From assembly GCA_964484065.1 (NCBI GenBank), contig CAZAEW010000001.1:62001-126000 (forward strand): DNA of 64,000 nt. Direction: 5' to 3'. The stretch is from JAEVLT01 sp964484065. GTDB lineage: Bacteria > Bacillota > Bacilli > Bacillales > Cytobacillaceae. Shown here one piece after another: positions 8,276 through 18,115 of this stretch; positions within the stretch are counted from its first letter, which is position 1, and the number at the start of each line of letters is the position of its first letter. The position numbers were made by a program, and so were the translations under genes. The notes beneath the pieces are model-generated. The model was not told the origin of the DNA. It made no database searches and was given only the letters and a program-made list of their open reading frames with translations.

Positions 8276-9043
8276 TTATATAATAATTTTTTCTAGCGCA
8301 TGGCGCAGTTTAAAAAGTGCTTTTGAATGGATTTGTGAAATTCTCGATGTAGAAAGATTTAAAACTTGTCCGATCTCTGTTAATGTTAATTCCTCTTGAT
8401 AAAAAAGACTGATGATGATTTGTTCCTTTTCAGATAAACTTTCGATAATAGAGGTCAGCTCATCTAACAATTCATCCTTTGCCATTTTCTCCTCGGGGAT
8501 AACCGCTTTTTTATCTCTTAATGTAAAAAAGGCAGTTTCTTTCTCATCATTTTCCTGCGGCTGTTCATCGATTGACAATACATTTGCAAAGAATTGTTCA
8601 TTCATTATAGAGTAGACCTCTTCTTTTGTCATGTTTAACTCATTTGCAATGTCTGATACCTTCACTTTTCCCATATTTTGCTGTTCAAGTTTTTCAATTG
8701 CGATATCAATTTTTTTTGATTTGTCTCTTGTGCTTCGTGGCAGCCAATCCTCTTTTCTCAGCCCATCTAATATGGCTCCTCTAATCCGAAAGGACGCATA
8801 CGTATCAAATTTTAGATCTCTTGAATAGTCAAATTTCTCGAGAGCATCGTATAACCCGATTAAACCGAGACTGCGTAAATCATCCCTTGAAACACTTTTC
8901 GGTAAACTGACTGAAATCCTTTGAACATGGTAAGACACTAACGGCAAATATTTTTTTACAAGATAATTTCCCGACTCCATGTCACGGGTTTCAATCCATT
9001 TTTGCCAGTTTAATTGTTCTTCCATTGTCGGTGTCTGCGCCAT
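8276..9043 (-). CDS. sigD: RNA polymerase sigma factor SigD (sigma-28, FliA family)
   Basis: Directs RNA polymerase to late flagellar, chemoreceptor and autolysin promoters once the hook is complete and the anti-sigma factor FlgM is exported. All regions are visible in 255 residues: region 2 with DDLRSLGLIGLYDALEKF and FDTYASFRIRGAILDGLRKEDW, region 3, and region 4 with LSEKEQIIISLFYQEELTLTE and GQVLNLSTSRISQIHSKAL. AAGGAGG precedes the ATG. It lies near the 3' end of the fla/che operon, a position known in B. subtilis to make its level sensitive to operon read-through. The gap to cheD (92 bases) holds an inverted repeat. Confidence 0.97.
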   Translation of the reverse strand: MAQTPTMEEQLNWQKWIETRDMESGNYLVKKYLPLVSYHVQRISVSLPKSVSRDDLRSLGLIGLYDALEKFDYSRDLKFDTYASFRIRGAILDGLRKEDWLPRSTRDKSKKIDIAIEKLEQQNMGKVKVSDIANELNMTKEEVYSIMNEQFFANVLSIDEQPQENDEKETAFFTLRDKKAVIPEEKMAKDELLDELTSIIESLSEKEQIIISLFYQEELTLTEIGQVLNLSTSRISQIHSKALFKLRHALEKIII

Positions 9044-9086
9044 GGTTTACCTCCTTACCATACTGTTAAAAATCGAGAATCCTTTA

Positions 9087-9131
9087 AAGCTGTTTCATTT
9101 CAACTGCCACATTTTCTATTTTGAACAGCTT
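9087..9131 (-). other. Inverted repeat between cheD and sigD
   Basis: An exact 8-base inverted repeat, AAGCTGTT (9131-9124 on the minus strand) and AACAGCTT (9094-9087), encloses 29 bases in one of the few real gaps late in the operon. No T-tract follows on the minus strand, so it does not look like a terminator. Confidence 0.5.
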
Positions 9132-9135
9132 GATT

Positions 9136-9633
9136 TTATATTTTTTTTGTTCCCTGATTAACCGTCTTAATCTCCAATAAACCGTCTTCCGGATTAAATT
9201 CAATAGTTCTGCCGCTATTGCCGCCGACATCTTCGCTTACTAAACAGATATGGAGCCGTGCCAATTCTTTCCTTACGGCTTCAACATTTCTGGGACCAAT
9301 TCGCATCATTTCATTATTCGCGGCAAATTGAAACATCTGTGCACCGCCAGCCATTTTTGCCTTTAAGGCAAATTTTCTCGCCCCATCTGCAATCAGCTGC
9401 GAAACAAGAATTTCCACTGCCGTATCCGCATACTTGGCCGGATTAAAATTACTGACCCTGGATAATGAGGATTCCGGAAGCATAACATGGGCAAGCCCGG
9501 CAACTTTTTTATCAATATCATATATAACAAGACCGACACAAGAGCCCAAACCTGCGGTTCGAATTCGATCAGGCGTTTTCACAAGCTTCATGTCGGCAAT
9601 TCCTACCTTTACAATTTGAATCTCACTCAGCAT
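9136..9633 (-). CDS. cheD: Chemoreceptor glutamine deamidase CheD
   Basis: Deamidates selected glutamines of chemoreceptors and binds CheC, raising CheC phosphatase activity toward CheY-P. The active-site cysteine is C32 in GLGSCVGLVI and the histidine is H49 in GLAHVMLP. The KMAGGAQMF and RNVEAVRKEL blocks are also typical. The length is 165. The start overlaps the end of cheC by 11 bases, consistent with coupled expression of the interacting pair. Confidence 0.95.
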   Translation of the reverse strand: MLSEIQIVKVGIADMKLVKTPDRIRTAGLGSCVGLVIYDIDKKVAGLAHVMLPESSLSRVSNFNPAKYADTAVEILVSQLIADGARKFALKAKMAGGAQMFQFAANNEMMRIGPRNVEAVRKELARLHICLVSEDVGGNSGRTIEFNPEDGLLEIKTVNQGTKKI

Positions 9634-10267
9634 CTCCAGGTACTCCTAAACTGTTAAAAAGAATCTTAAATGAATCCGGGTCAGGCAACAAAAAGAAATG
9701 TCCCTTCACTGTCTCAGATTGTTTTGTACCGTCCTCATTTAACGCTGTATCAATCACGATCACATAGTCGCTTACTTGAGAATGCTCAATCAGCCCAAAA
9801 CTAATGATTGCTCCAATCATGTCAATTCCAAGGGCGGGAACAGACGGATAGAGAGAAAGATTGGTAAAGTCCGCCAAAGCAGTTAAGTAAGATCCGCTGA
9901 GAATATTCCCCAATTCTTGAAGGGCAGAAAGAGCCAATTCATTATAAGGAGGTTCTTTGAATGAAAAAGTTAAATCCCCGATCATTTGCCGAATAAAATG
10001 GGCGGCTTGCTCAAGCGGTAAAACAAAAAACATACTGCCGGGTGCATCACCTTCTATCCGCAAAAAAACGCTCGCAACCACATTTTCTGAACCGCCTGCC
10101 AGCTCAACCATTTCATCAAAACTGACGATTTTAACATTTGGAACCGTCATGTTAATTTTTTTGTTCAGCAGGCTGGAAAGGGCTGTTGCCGCATGTCCAG
10201 CTCCGATGTTTCCGATTTCTTTTAAAAAATCTAGATGGAGGGAGGTGAATTGATCCATAAATGTCAT
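9623..10267 (-). CDS. cheC: CheY-P phosphatase CheC
   Basis: Dephosphorylates CheY-P during adaptation. Both phosphatase motifs of the CheC/FliY/CheX family are present: FLKEIGNIGAGHAATAL near residues 13-29 and ALSALQELGNILSGSY in the second half, each with the conserved E and N. The length is 214. The ATG at 10267 has GGG about 9 bases upstream; an in-frame ATG three codons later is a possible alternative. It lies 21 bases after cheW and overlaps cheD. Confidence 0.95.
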   Translation of the reverse strand: MTFMDQFTSLHLDFLKEIGNIGAGHAATALSSLLNKKINMTVPNVKIVSFDEMVELAGGSENVVASVFLRIEGDAPGSMFFVLPLEQAAHFIRQMIGDLTFSFKEPPYNELALSALQELGNILSGSYLTALADFTNLSLYPSVPALGIDMIGAIISFGLIEHSQVSDYVIVIDTALNEDGTKQSETVKGHFFLLPDPDSFKILFNSLGVPGDAE

Positions 10268-10288
10268 TGGCTTTTACCCATAACCCTT

Positions 10289-10735
10289 CTAATTAATTTT
10301 TTCGTTCAAAACGGTTTCAAGATCCAATAAGATCAATAACCGTTTGCCTGCTTTGACAACGCCGTTAATATATTCTGCCTCTGTACCGCCTATAATTTCC
10401 GGCGGAGGTTCGATTGCTGCGATTTGAATATCAAGAACATCATTGGCAGCATCAACGATAAGACCAACCTCCAGCTGATCAAGAACGGCAATAATGATCC
10501 TTGAATGCTCAGAATAATCTGTGTCTTCAATCCCAAAACGGTTACGCAGATCAATAATCGGTGTTACCAGACCGCGAAGGTTGATCACTCCCTTTATATA
10601 CGGAGCAACACCGGGTACTCTTGTAATGTGCTGGATCTTTTCAATCGATCGGACTTTCTCTACTGGAATCGCATATTCTTTATCTTTTAATTGAAAAGCA
10701 ATTATTTTATATTCAGAAACGCTTGTTTCTGTCAT
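10289..10735 (-). CDS. cheW: Chemotaxis coupling protein CheW
   Basis: Bridges chemoreceptors and CheA in the polar signalling array. The single CheW domain (148 residues) shows EYAIPVEKVRSIEKIQHITRVPG and the YIKGVINLRGLVTPIIDLRNRFG block. AGGGGTGAACCG precedes the start. It lies 62 bases after cheA; that gap shows no promoter or terminator that I can support. Confidence 0.96.
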   Translation of the reverse strand: MTETSVSEYKIIAFQLKDKEYAIPVEKVRSIEKIQHITRVPGVAPYIKGVINLRGLVTPIIDLRNRFGIEDTDYSEHSRIIIAVLDQLEVGLIVDAANDVLDIQIAAIEPPPEIIGGTEAEYINGVVKAGKRLLILLDLETVLNEKIN

Positions 10736-10797
10736 AAACGGTTCACCCCTGCATCCTATAATCTTGGTTCAAGACCTTGCACTGCAGCCGATACGTT

Positions 10798-12861
10798 TTA
10801 TTTTATCAGGGCATTGCAATCAATAATTAACGCTACTTGTCCATCCCCAAGAATAGTAGCTCCAGAGATCGCAAACACATTCGTGAGGTAGTTTCCCAGG
10901 GATTTTAAAACGATCTCCTGCTGGCCGATAAAGGAATCGACCACAAGACCAGCCATTTTATCGCCTTTACGGACAATAACCACAGAATAAAAATCGTAAT
11001 TATTTTCGATTGGAGGAACATCAAAAATATCTTTTAAGAAAAGGAGCGGAACAACCTTGCCGCGGAAATCGATTACCTTTTGGCTATGTGCATTTAAGAC
11101 ATCTTCTTTTTTCACAATGGCCGTTTCAATAATGGAAGAAAGCGGAATGGCAAATTTTTCTGACTGAATACCAACAAGCATCGCAGAAATGATTGATAAT
11201 GTTAACGGCAATTGAACTGAAAATACCGAACCTTTTCCATACTCCGAGTCAATTGTCACAGAGCCTCCAAGTGATTCAATTGTATTTTTTACAACATCGA
11301 GTCCGACACCGCGCCCGGAAATATCCGAAACCTTTTCCGCAGTTGAGAATCCAGAGGCAAAAATTAACTCATAGACTTGTTTGTCAGTCAGACTTGCTGC
11401 TGTTTCTGCCGAAATAAGATTTTTGCTGATTGCTTTTGAAAGGATTTTTTCTCTGTTTATCCCTGCACCATCATCTTCTAACTCGATAAAGACATGGTTT
11501 CCGCTATGGTATGCCTTCAAACGGACATTCCCTTCTTCGGGCTTTCCATTTGCTTTTCGGACTTCCGGCGTTTCAATTCCGTGATCAAGTGCATTTCGGA
11601 TTAAGTGAACAAGCGGATCTCCTATTTCATCAATGACGGTCCGATCAAGTTCCGTTTCCGCACCTATAATTTCAAGATTGATTTTCTTATTTAAATCTCT
11701 TGCCAGCTGCCGGACCATCCGCGGAAAACGATTAAAAACCGTTTCAACAGGAACCATTCGCATGTTTAAGATGATATTTTGGAGATCACCTGAAATTCTC
11801 GACATCCGCTCTACCGTTTCATGGAGAGCGGGGTCATTTAAATCACGGGAGATTTGTTCGAGCCTTCCCCGGTCTATGACAAGTTCTTCAAAAAGGTTCA
11901 TTAATACATCTAATCTTTCAATATTGACACGAATTGTTTTATTAACTGCATTTGCTTTACTTCCGGATTGTTTCTTTTCATCGTGTTGTTCAGCTTGTAT
12001 GTCTGATTCTTGATTCTCATGAATCGGTTTTTCAACTTCCAATTTTTGCGGTTCAATTTCTTCATTCTGTTTGGAAAATTGCGTACGAATTTCTTCTAAT
12101 TGAACGTTCAATGTTTTTACAGATTCAATCTCAGAAATATTCATTATTTGCTGAGTAATGGCCGCTGCTTCCTCCCTTGAAATAAACGTGACCGTAAATT
12201 GTTGGTCAAACTGTTCTTCCTCAAGCTGTTCCACAGGCGGGCAACTTTTAATGACCTCACCAAGAGAATCGAGTGCTTCAAAGATCATGTACACTCTTGC
12301 TGTTTTGAGCAGGCAATCAGCTCTTAATGTAATGGTAATTTCGTATGTATGAAAACCTTGCTCCGCCGATTGCTGTAATACGGTAAATTCAAATTCATCA
12401 TAAATAACTTGAGTGCTATTTTCAGGAACTTCTACCGCAGCAGCGCTTTCCTTTTTGGCCGGCTCCAGTCTGTTAGGACTCTCCCCTTTTTCAATACGCT
12501 TAAATTGTTCAATAACATCTGCAACATTGCATTTTCCATCTCCGCCTTCAGAAATGGACTGAATCATTTCTTCGAGATGGTCGGTGGCTAAAAAAACAAT
12601 ATCCAATAATTCAGGTGTTACCGTTAATTTCTTTTGGCGAATAGCATCGAGGATATTTTCCATCTGGTGGGTTAAGCTGGCAAGGTCTTCATACCCCATC
12701 GTGGCAGACATTCCTTTTAGCGTATGGGCAGAGCGGAAAATTTCATTCACAATTGTCAGATCATCGGGTTTTTTCTCTAATTCCAACAAATGTTCGTTGC
12801 ATGCTTGCAAATGTTCTTTGCTTTCTTCAATGAAGACCTCTAAATATTGACTCATATCCAT
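10798..12861 (-). CDS. cheA: Chemotaxis histidine kinase CheA
   Basis: Receptor-controlled histidine kinase that phosphorylates CheY and CheB. Domains in order (687 residues): the P1 phosphotransfer domain with H46 in HTLKGMSATMGY, a P2 response-regulator docking region (about 165-265), a Glu/Gln-rich linker, the P3 dimerisation helix (NLFEELVIDRGRLEQI), the P4 kinase domain with HLIRNALDHGIE (N box), EDDGAGIN, and DISGRGVGLDVV, and a CheW-like P5. The frame is open to 12882 and there overlaps cheB (TAATG). The ATG at 12861 is preceded by GAGGGGG at 9 bases and gives the family start MDMSQYLEVF, so I use it. Confidence 0.95.
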   Translation of the reverse strand: MDMSQYLEVFIEESKEHLQACNEHLLELEKKPDDLTIVNEIFRSAHTLKGMSATMGYEDLASLTHQMENILDAIRQKKLTVTPELLDIVFLATDHLEEMIQSISEGGDGKCNVADVIEQFKRIEKGESPNRLEPAKKESAAAVEVPENSTQVIYDEFEFTVLQQSAEQGFHTYEITITLRADCLLKTARVYMIFEALDSLGEVIKSCPPVEQLEEEQFDQQFTVTFISREEAAAITQQIMNISEIESVKTLNVQLEEIRTQFSKQNEEIEPQKLEVEKPIHENQESDIQAEQHDEKKQSGSKANAVNKTIRVNIERLDVLMNLFEELVIDRGRLEQISRDLNDPALHETVERMSRISGDLQNIILNMRMVPVETVFNRFPRMVRQLARDLNKKINLEIIGAETELDRTVIDEIGDPLVHLIRNALDHGIETPEVRKANGKPEEGNVRLKAYHSGNHVFIELEDDGAGINREKILSKAISKNLISAETAASLTDKQVYELIFASGFSTAEKVSDISGRGVGLDVVKNTIESLGGSVTIDSEYGKGSVFSVQLPLTLSIISAMLVGIQSEKFAIPLSSIIETAIVKKEDVLNAHSQKVIDFRGKVVPLLFLKDIFDVPPIENNYDFYSVVIVRKGDKMAGLVVDSFIGQQEIVLKSLGNYLTNVFAISGATILGDGQVALIIDCNALIK

Positions 12862-12881
12862 GTGCTTTTGCCCCCTCGACA

Positions 12882-13979
12882 TTAAACATATTTCATAATG
12901 GTTTTCGCTATATCCTCGACATTTTGCACTTCACTAACCAAATTAGTTGATATAGCCGCTTTCGGCATTCCAAATACAACAGCCGTTTCCTCTGATTCAG
13001 CAATGGCTTTCAGTTTACCCATTTTATGCAGGTGAATCAGCCCCTCTGTACCGTCTGCACCCATGCCGGTCATAATAACTGCTATTTTGGCGTAATCTGA
13101 AATCATTCCTGCTGATTCAAACAAAAGATCAACTGATGGACGATGCCCGCTTCTGAGTTCGGATTGATTAAGTTCAATCACCAAACTGTTTCCTGTTCTC
13201 TTCACCTTCAGATGATATCCTCCCGGTGCCAGATAGGCTATTCCGTTCTTTAATTTCTCTCCGTCTTCCGCTTCTTTTACGGTAATCCTTGAATGAGAAT
13301 TCAATCTGTCTGCAAGGGATTTCGTAAATCCTGCAGGCATATGCTGAACCACCAGTATCGGCGCCTGAATATCTTCAGGTAGTTTACTTAAAACCGTTTG
13401 CAGTGCCCGCGGACCTCCTGTCGATGTTCCGATACAGACCAATTTTTTTAGCCCTGGTTCCCAGGCATCAGCTGTTTGTTGCTGTAAGTCCGTTGGTTCT
13501 AGTTCTATTTTACTACATTTCCCCTGCGATGAAGGTGAAACTTTTTTCTCATTTCGAATTCCGGATAATCCCCGCAAATTCGCTTTGCTGGCAGAAATCA
13601 CCTTTTCAATTATTTCAGCACTGATTTTTTTTAAATCCAAGGAAATGGTGCCGGATGGCTTCGCAATAAAATCAACGGCTCCATTTTGAATCGCTAAAAA
13701 GGTATTTTCAGCTCCCTCTTTCGTAGTGCTTGAAAGCATTACAACCGGGACAGGCATCTCTGTCATAATTCTTTTTAACGCATCAATCCCATTTAAAATG
13801 GGCATTTCTACATCCATTGTCACTACATTTGGTTTTAGTTCTAGAACTTTCTTAACGGCGTCTTCCCCATTTCGTGCTGTCCCGACAATTTCAATTCGAT
13901 TTGAACCCAGTAGAATTTCTTGGATCAGTTTCCGCATAAAAGCCGAATCATCAGCGACAAGTACTTTTACTTTTTCCAT
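12882..13979 (-). CDS. cheB: Chemoreceptor methylesterase/response regulator CheB
   Basis: Removes methyl groups from receptor glutamates during adaptation when phosphorylated by CheA. An N-terminal receiver domain carries D56 (TMDVEMP) and the K in IAKPSG. A roughly 35-residue linker leads to the esterase domain with the nucleophile S186 in GTSTGGP, H213 in QHMPAGFT and the aspartate in TGMGADGTEG. The length is 365. No cheR is adjacent in this window; in B. subtilis it lies elsewhere. Confidence 0.96.
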   Translation of the reverse strand: MEKVKVLVADDSAFMRKLIQEILLGSNRIEIVGTARNGEDAVKKVLELKPNVVTMDVEMPILNGIDALKRIMTEMPVPVVMLSSTTKEGAENTFLAIQNGAVDFIAKPSGTISLDLKKISAEIIEKVISASKANLRGLSGIRNEKKVSPSSQGKCSKIELEPTDLQQQTADAWEPGLKKLVCIGTSTGGPRALQTVLSKLPEDIQAPILVVQHMPAGFTKSLADRLNSHSRITVKEAEDGEKLKNGIAYLAPGGYHLKVKRTGNSLVIELNQSELRSGHRPSVDLLFESAGMISDYAKIAVIMTGMGADGTEGLIHLHKMGKLKAIAESEETAVVFGMPKAAISTNLVSEVQNVEDIAKTIMKYV

Positions 13980-13987
13980 AAGGTTCC

Positions 13988-14848
13988 TTACCTTTCAAAC
14001 AGAAATTTCTTTAACCTCGAGATAAATGAAATAGAGAGATGAGATGGCTGCTGTGTACCTTGCTGGATAAAGCGGTCAACAAGCTCATCCAGTGCAAGCG
14101 ATGCTTTCGATTTAGGATTATAGGTGACAAACGGAATCTGCCTGCTGACAGCTAGCTGAACATTACGGTCATCCGGCAGGATTCCAAGTGAAAAGGACTC
14201 CCGATCCAGGAATCTTTTCAAAACCTCTGAAAGCCTTTTAATGGTATCCGCACCTTCCTTAACAGAATGTGCACGATTGGCGACTAAATGAAATGGAAGA
14301 TTTGGGTCAAGGATGTGTAAATATTTCATCATTGCATACGCATCCATCACTGCGGTTGGCTCAGGTGTTGTGATCACAATAATTTCATGAACAGATAAAA
14401 GAAATTTTAAAGAATCAGCATTTATTCCGGCTCCCATATCAAAAATGAGATAGTCATATACCTCAAAAAAAGAATCCAGTTCTCCGGCAAGCGAACTTAA
14501 CCGGTCCAGTTTTACAATTTGACTTAAGCCAGTTCCTCCGCCAATATATTTAATTCCCTCTGGTCCATCCATGATGACATCCTTTAAAACAACATTCCCT
14601 TGCAGATAGTCTACGATGGTTTTCTCTGATGATACGCCCATTAAAATATCTAAATTCCCCATTCCAACATCCATATCAAACAATAAAACTCTAAAGCCGC
14701 GCTTTGAAAGTGATATGGCAAAATTCAAAGAGAAATTTGATTTGCCGACCCCGCCTTTTCCGCTAACAACTGCAATCGCCTGCGTACTAGGTCTTAATCC
14801 ATGTCTTCTTTCTAATTTCACACGTAAGAGCTCTGCCTGGTCCCTCAT
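13988..14848 (-). CDS. flhG: MinD-like flagellar number regulator FlhG (YlxH)
   Basis: ParA/MinD-family ATPase that works with FlhF to set flagellar number and position, and in B. subtilis helps load FliM/FliY. The deviant Walker A is SGKGGVGKSNFS at about residues 29-40, followed by LLFDMDVGMGNLDILMG and the YLIFDMGAGI Walker B region. The N-terminal DQAELLR segment matches the conserved motif that stimulates FlhF GTPase activity. The C-terminal end (SRLKKFLFER) is a short amphipathic membrane-targeting helix. One base separates its start from the flhF stop codon, and GGGG lies 9 bases upstream of the ATG. Confidence 0.95.
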   Translation of the reverse strand: MRDQAELLRVKLERRHGLRPSTQAIAVVSGKGGVGKSNFSLNFAISLSKRGFRVLLFDMDVGMGNLDILMGVSSEKTIVDYLQGNVVLKDVIMDGPEGIKYIGGGTGLSQIVKLDRLSSLAGELDSFFEVYDYLIFDMGAGINADSLKFLLSVHEIIVITTPEPTAVMDAYAMMKYLHILDPNLPFHLVANRAHSVKEGADTIKRLSEVLKRFLDRESFSLGILPDDRNVQLAVSRQIPFVTYNPKSKASLALDELVDRFIQQGTQQPSHLSISFISRLKKFLFER

Positions 14849-14849
14849 A

Positions 14850-16031
14850 TTATTCTGCCCCTATTAGAAAGTTTGTCATGGTCTCAGGACTTGCAATCAG
14901 GAAATCATCCGGCACATTTTGGCCGTTTGTAATATAGGCGGCACCGGTATTATACTTTTCTGTAAGATTCAACATGGGGCCATAAACAGATGTTTCATCC
15001 GCTTTCGTAAAAATAAATTTATCAATTTTTATGGAAGAAAACTGCTTGAATATTTCTTCCATATCTTTTTGTTTTGAAGTTAAAGCAAGGACAAGATATG
15101 TTTCCATTTCAATTTTAAAATCGAGCACATTAAATAGATCGTCAACATATTGTTTATTTCGAAAATTTCTTCCCGATGTATCAATAAGGACGATATCATA
15201 GGATGAAAATTTTTGGGCTGCTGACTGGAAATCTTCAAGGCTATAACATACTTCAATCGGGATATTGAGAATTTGTGCATACGTCTTTAACTGATCAATG
15301 GCAGCGATTCGGTACGTATCAGTTGTAATAAAGGCAACTTTTTTCTGATGTTTCAAGATACAATCAGCAGCAATTTTTGCAAGTGTCGTTGTTTTTCCAA
15401 CACCCGTAGGGCCTATGACATTTACAAATTTTTTCTTCAGGGAAATTCCTCCGAACGGTTTATCAGCTAATAATCCCACCATTTCTTTTTTTAGAAATTC
15501 CCTCATCTGCTCATAGGAATGGTTTGACCCTTCTGTTGAAAACCAGTGTTCTATTAATGCCGAAGCCAGTTTTTCTTTTATAGGTGCGGAAAGTTCCTGT
15601 TCATTCATCAAATTGACCAGCTTCTGAACCGGCTCTGGATACTGTGCTGAAGCAATTGCTGACTGAAAAGATTGGGTTTTTATCATTTCTTTCAGTGCAC
15701 TGATTTCCTTTAATATTTGTTCCGATTGTTTTGGATTTCCAGTTTGGCCGTTTTCCTTCTTGGCCAAACTTGTCACATTCCCATCATCACTCTGCAATAG
15801 AGTGGGTTGAACAGGTATTTTTTGTTTTTCCTTTACCACTGACTTCATTTCTTGTCTAGCTTGCGGATCTGCAGCGGCAATCACTTCTATATTTTTTTTT
15901 CTAAAAAAGCCGAAAAATCCGCCGCTAAAAACCGTTCGGGAGTTGAGAATGACCGCATCATTTCCCAGCTCTATCCTGACACTTTTCATCGCTTCCTGCA
16001 TTGAAGGTGCCGTAAATTTTTTCACTTTCAA
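14850..16031 (-). CDS. flhF: SRP-family GTPase FlhF
   Basis: SRP-like GTPase that positions flagella. The 393-residue protein has the FlhF-specific N-terminus (MKVKKFTAPSMQEAM, then ELGNDAVILNSR), a Gln/Lys-rich basic middle of about 70-140, an N domain and the G domain with Walker A IGPTGVGKTTT (about 206-216), FITTDTYRIAAIDQLKTYA and LIDTSGR. The start is TTG at 16031, overlapping the flhA stop codon; it gives the conserved MKVKKF beginning. It is followed at once by flhG, its regulatory partner. Confidence 0.95.
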   Translation of the reverse strand: MKVKKFTAPSMQEAMKSVRIELGNDAVILNSRTVFSGGFFGFFRKKNIEVIAAADPQARQEMKSVVKEKQKIPVQPTLLQSDDGNVTSLAKKENGQTGNPKQSEQILKEISALKEMIKTQSFQSAIASAQYPEPVQKLVNLMNEQELSAPIKEKLASALIEHWFSTEGSNHSYEQMREFLKKEMVGLLADKPFGGISLKKKFVNVIGPTGVGKTTTLAKIAADCILKHQKKVAFITTDTYRIAAIDQLKTYAQILNIPIEVCYSLEDFQSAAQKFSSYDIVLIDTSGRNFRNKQYVDDLFNVLDFKIEMETYLVLALTSKQKDMEEIFKQFSSIKIDKFIFTKADETSVYGPMLNLTEKYNTGAAYITNGQNVPDDFLIASPETMTNFLIGAE

Positions 16032-18064
16032 TCCACATTCACCACCCCGATACTTTGAACTTCCACGTTTGCTTCTAATTCATTATAGGATAGGATCGGT
16101 ACCTTTGGAAAATAGCGCTCCGTCAGCTGTCTCACGTACATCCGCACAGCGGGGGAACAGAGCACAATCGGCGTTTGTTCCAGCATGGAGAATTGTTCAA
16201 GATGCGCTGCAATGGATTCTAATATTTTCTGGGAAATGGTTGGTTCCAATGATAGATAATTTCCATGCTCCGTTTGTTGGATCGCATCTGCAATCGTTTT
16301 TTCCGCCCTGCCTGAAAGAGTTGCCACCTTTAAAGTTTCCCCCTGTCCCACGTACTGGCTTGTGATTTGCCTGGCCAGAGCCTGTCTGACGTATTCTGCA
16401 AGGATATCCGTGTCGCTTGTGACTTTACCAAAGTCGGCCAACGTCTCAAAAATAACCGGCAAGTTCCGAATCGAGACATTTTCCTTCAACAATTTAGCCA
16501 GGACTTTCTGAACCTCGCCTACAGCAAGCGGATTTGGAGTAACTTCCTCAATTAAGATTGGATAACTCTCTTTCAAATGATCAATCAGCTGTTTCGTCTC
16601 TTGCCGTCCTAATAGTTCATACGCGTTGGATTTGATTATTTCGGTGATATGGGTTGAAACAACGGAAGGCGGGTCTACAACCGTGTATCCAAAAATCTCG
16701 GCCCTTTCCTTCATTTCCTCCGTAATCCATTTTGCCGGCAAACCAAAGGACGGTTCAATCGTATCAATTCCTTCAATTGAATCTTCTTCAATCCCCGGGC
16801 TCATTGCCAAATAGTGATCAAGGAGAAGTTCTCCTCTCGCCATCTCATTGCCTTTAATTTTTAGGCGGTATTCATTGGGCTGCAGCTGAATATTATCACG
16901 GATTCTCACGACTGGGATAACAAGTCCCAGTTCGATCGCCAATTGCCGCCGGATCATGACAATCCGGTCTAATAAGTCACCGCCTTGATTGGCATCTGCA
17001 AGCGGGATTAATCCGTAGCCAAACTCAAACTCAATTGGATCCATATTTAACAGATTAATTACACTTTCTGGACTTTTCATTTCATCCGTTTGAATATTAT
17101 CTTCCATTTGCTCCAACTGAAGTTTATCCGTTTCTGGTACCCTAGAGAACATATAGCCTCCCAAGATAAGCATTCCCGCTACAGGAATCGTTAATATATC
17201 ATTGATTGGGGTGAACAAACCTAAAAGAAAAATCGTACCACCTGCAACATAAAGCATCTTTGGATAGGCAAAGAGCTGAGAAGTAATTTCCCTGCCAAGA
17301 TTGCCTTCAGAAGCAGCTCTTGTTACCACAATTCCCGTTGAAGTCGAAATCAGCAATGCCGGAACTTGACTGACAATTCCATCCCCTACCGATAATAGTG
17401 AAAAATGCTTTGCGGCATCAGCCAAACCCATTCCCTGCTGAAGCATTCCAATAACAATCCCGGCAATAAGGTTTATAAAGACAATGATGATACTTGCAAT
17501 TGCATCACCCTTTACAAACTTACTTGCTCCATCCATTGCCCCGTAGAAATCTGCTTCTCTTGATACCTTTTCACGGCGTTCCCTCGCCTGCTGCTCTGAA
17601 ATCATCCCAGCGTTTAAGTCGGCATCAATACTCATTTGCTTACCCGGCATGGCGTCAAGTGTAAATCTGGCTGCTACTTCTGAAACACGCTCTGCTCCTT
17701 TTGTAATGACCACAAATTGAATAATGATTAAGATTAAAAATAAAATAAGTCCGACAACGACGTTGCCTCCAACTACGAATGTTCCGAATGTCTCGACGAC
17801 ACCGCCTGCATCCCCATGGGAAAGAATTGCCCTCGTCGTCGATACGTTTAAGCCAAGCCGATACAGCGTTAATAATAAAAGGAGAGAAGGGAAGACAGAA
17901 AACTGAAGCGGTTCGGTCATATTCATGGAAACAAGCAAAACCAAAAGCGCTAATGTAATATTTAAAATAATCAGGATACTAAGCAGCCAAGTTGGGAACG
18001 GAATAATTAACATCGCCACAATCAAAATGACACTTAATAATACTGACAAATCTCTTGCTGACAT
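16028..18064 (-). CDS. flhA: Flagellar type III export gate protein FlhA
   Basis: Core ion-coupled export gate component. The N-terminal half holds about eight membrane helices and the conserved FHIPEP loop region (GDAGGVVETFG, then TKGAERVSEVAARFTLDAMP and GKQMSIDADLNAG). The C-terminal half is the cytosolic ring domain (VIPVVRIRDN, ELLGRQETKQLIDHLK, NPLAVGEVQKVL). The 678-residue length is standard. GAGGGAGAGAG precedes the ATG. It sits 51 bases after flhB and overlaps flhF by 4 bases. Confidence 0.97.
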   Translation of the reverse strand: MSARDLSVLLSVILIVAMLIIPFPTWLLSILIILNITLALLVLLVSMNMTEPLQFSVFPSLLLLLTLYRLGLNVSTTRAILSHGDAGGVVETFGTFVVGGNVVVGLILFLILIIIQFVVITKGAERVSEVAARFTLDAMPGKQMSIDADLNAGMISEQQARERREKVSREADFYGAMDGASKFVKGDAIASIIIVFINLIAGIVIGMLQQGMGLADAAKHFSLLSVGDGIVSQVPALLISTSTGIVVTRAASEGNLGREITSQLFAYPKMLYVAGGTIFLLGLFTPINDILTIPVAGMLILGGYMFSRVPETDKLQLEQMEDNIQTDEMKSPESVINLLNMDPIEFEFGYGLIPLADANQGGDLLDRIVMIRRQLAIELGLVIPVVRIRDNIQLQPNEYRLKIKGNEMARGELLLDHYLAMSPGIEEDSIEGIDTIEPSFGLPAKWITEEMKERAEIFGYTVVDPPSVVSTHITEIIKSNAYELLGRQETKQLIDHLKESYPILIEEVTPNPLAVGEVQKVLAKLLKENVSIRNLPVIFETLADFGKVTSDTDILAEYVRQALARQITSQYVGQGETLKVATLSGRAEKTIADAIQQTEHGNYLSLEPTISQKILESIAAHLEQFSMLEQTPIVLCSPAVRMYVRQLTERYFPKVPILSYNELEANVEVQSIGVVNVD

Positions 18065-18115
18065 ACTACTCTCTCCCTCAATACTCTTTTGGCGAAAACA
18101 GTCCGCTGCCTGAAA

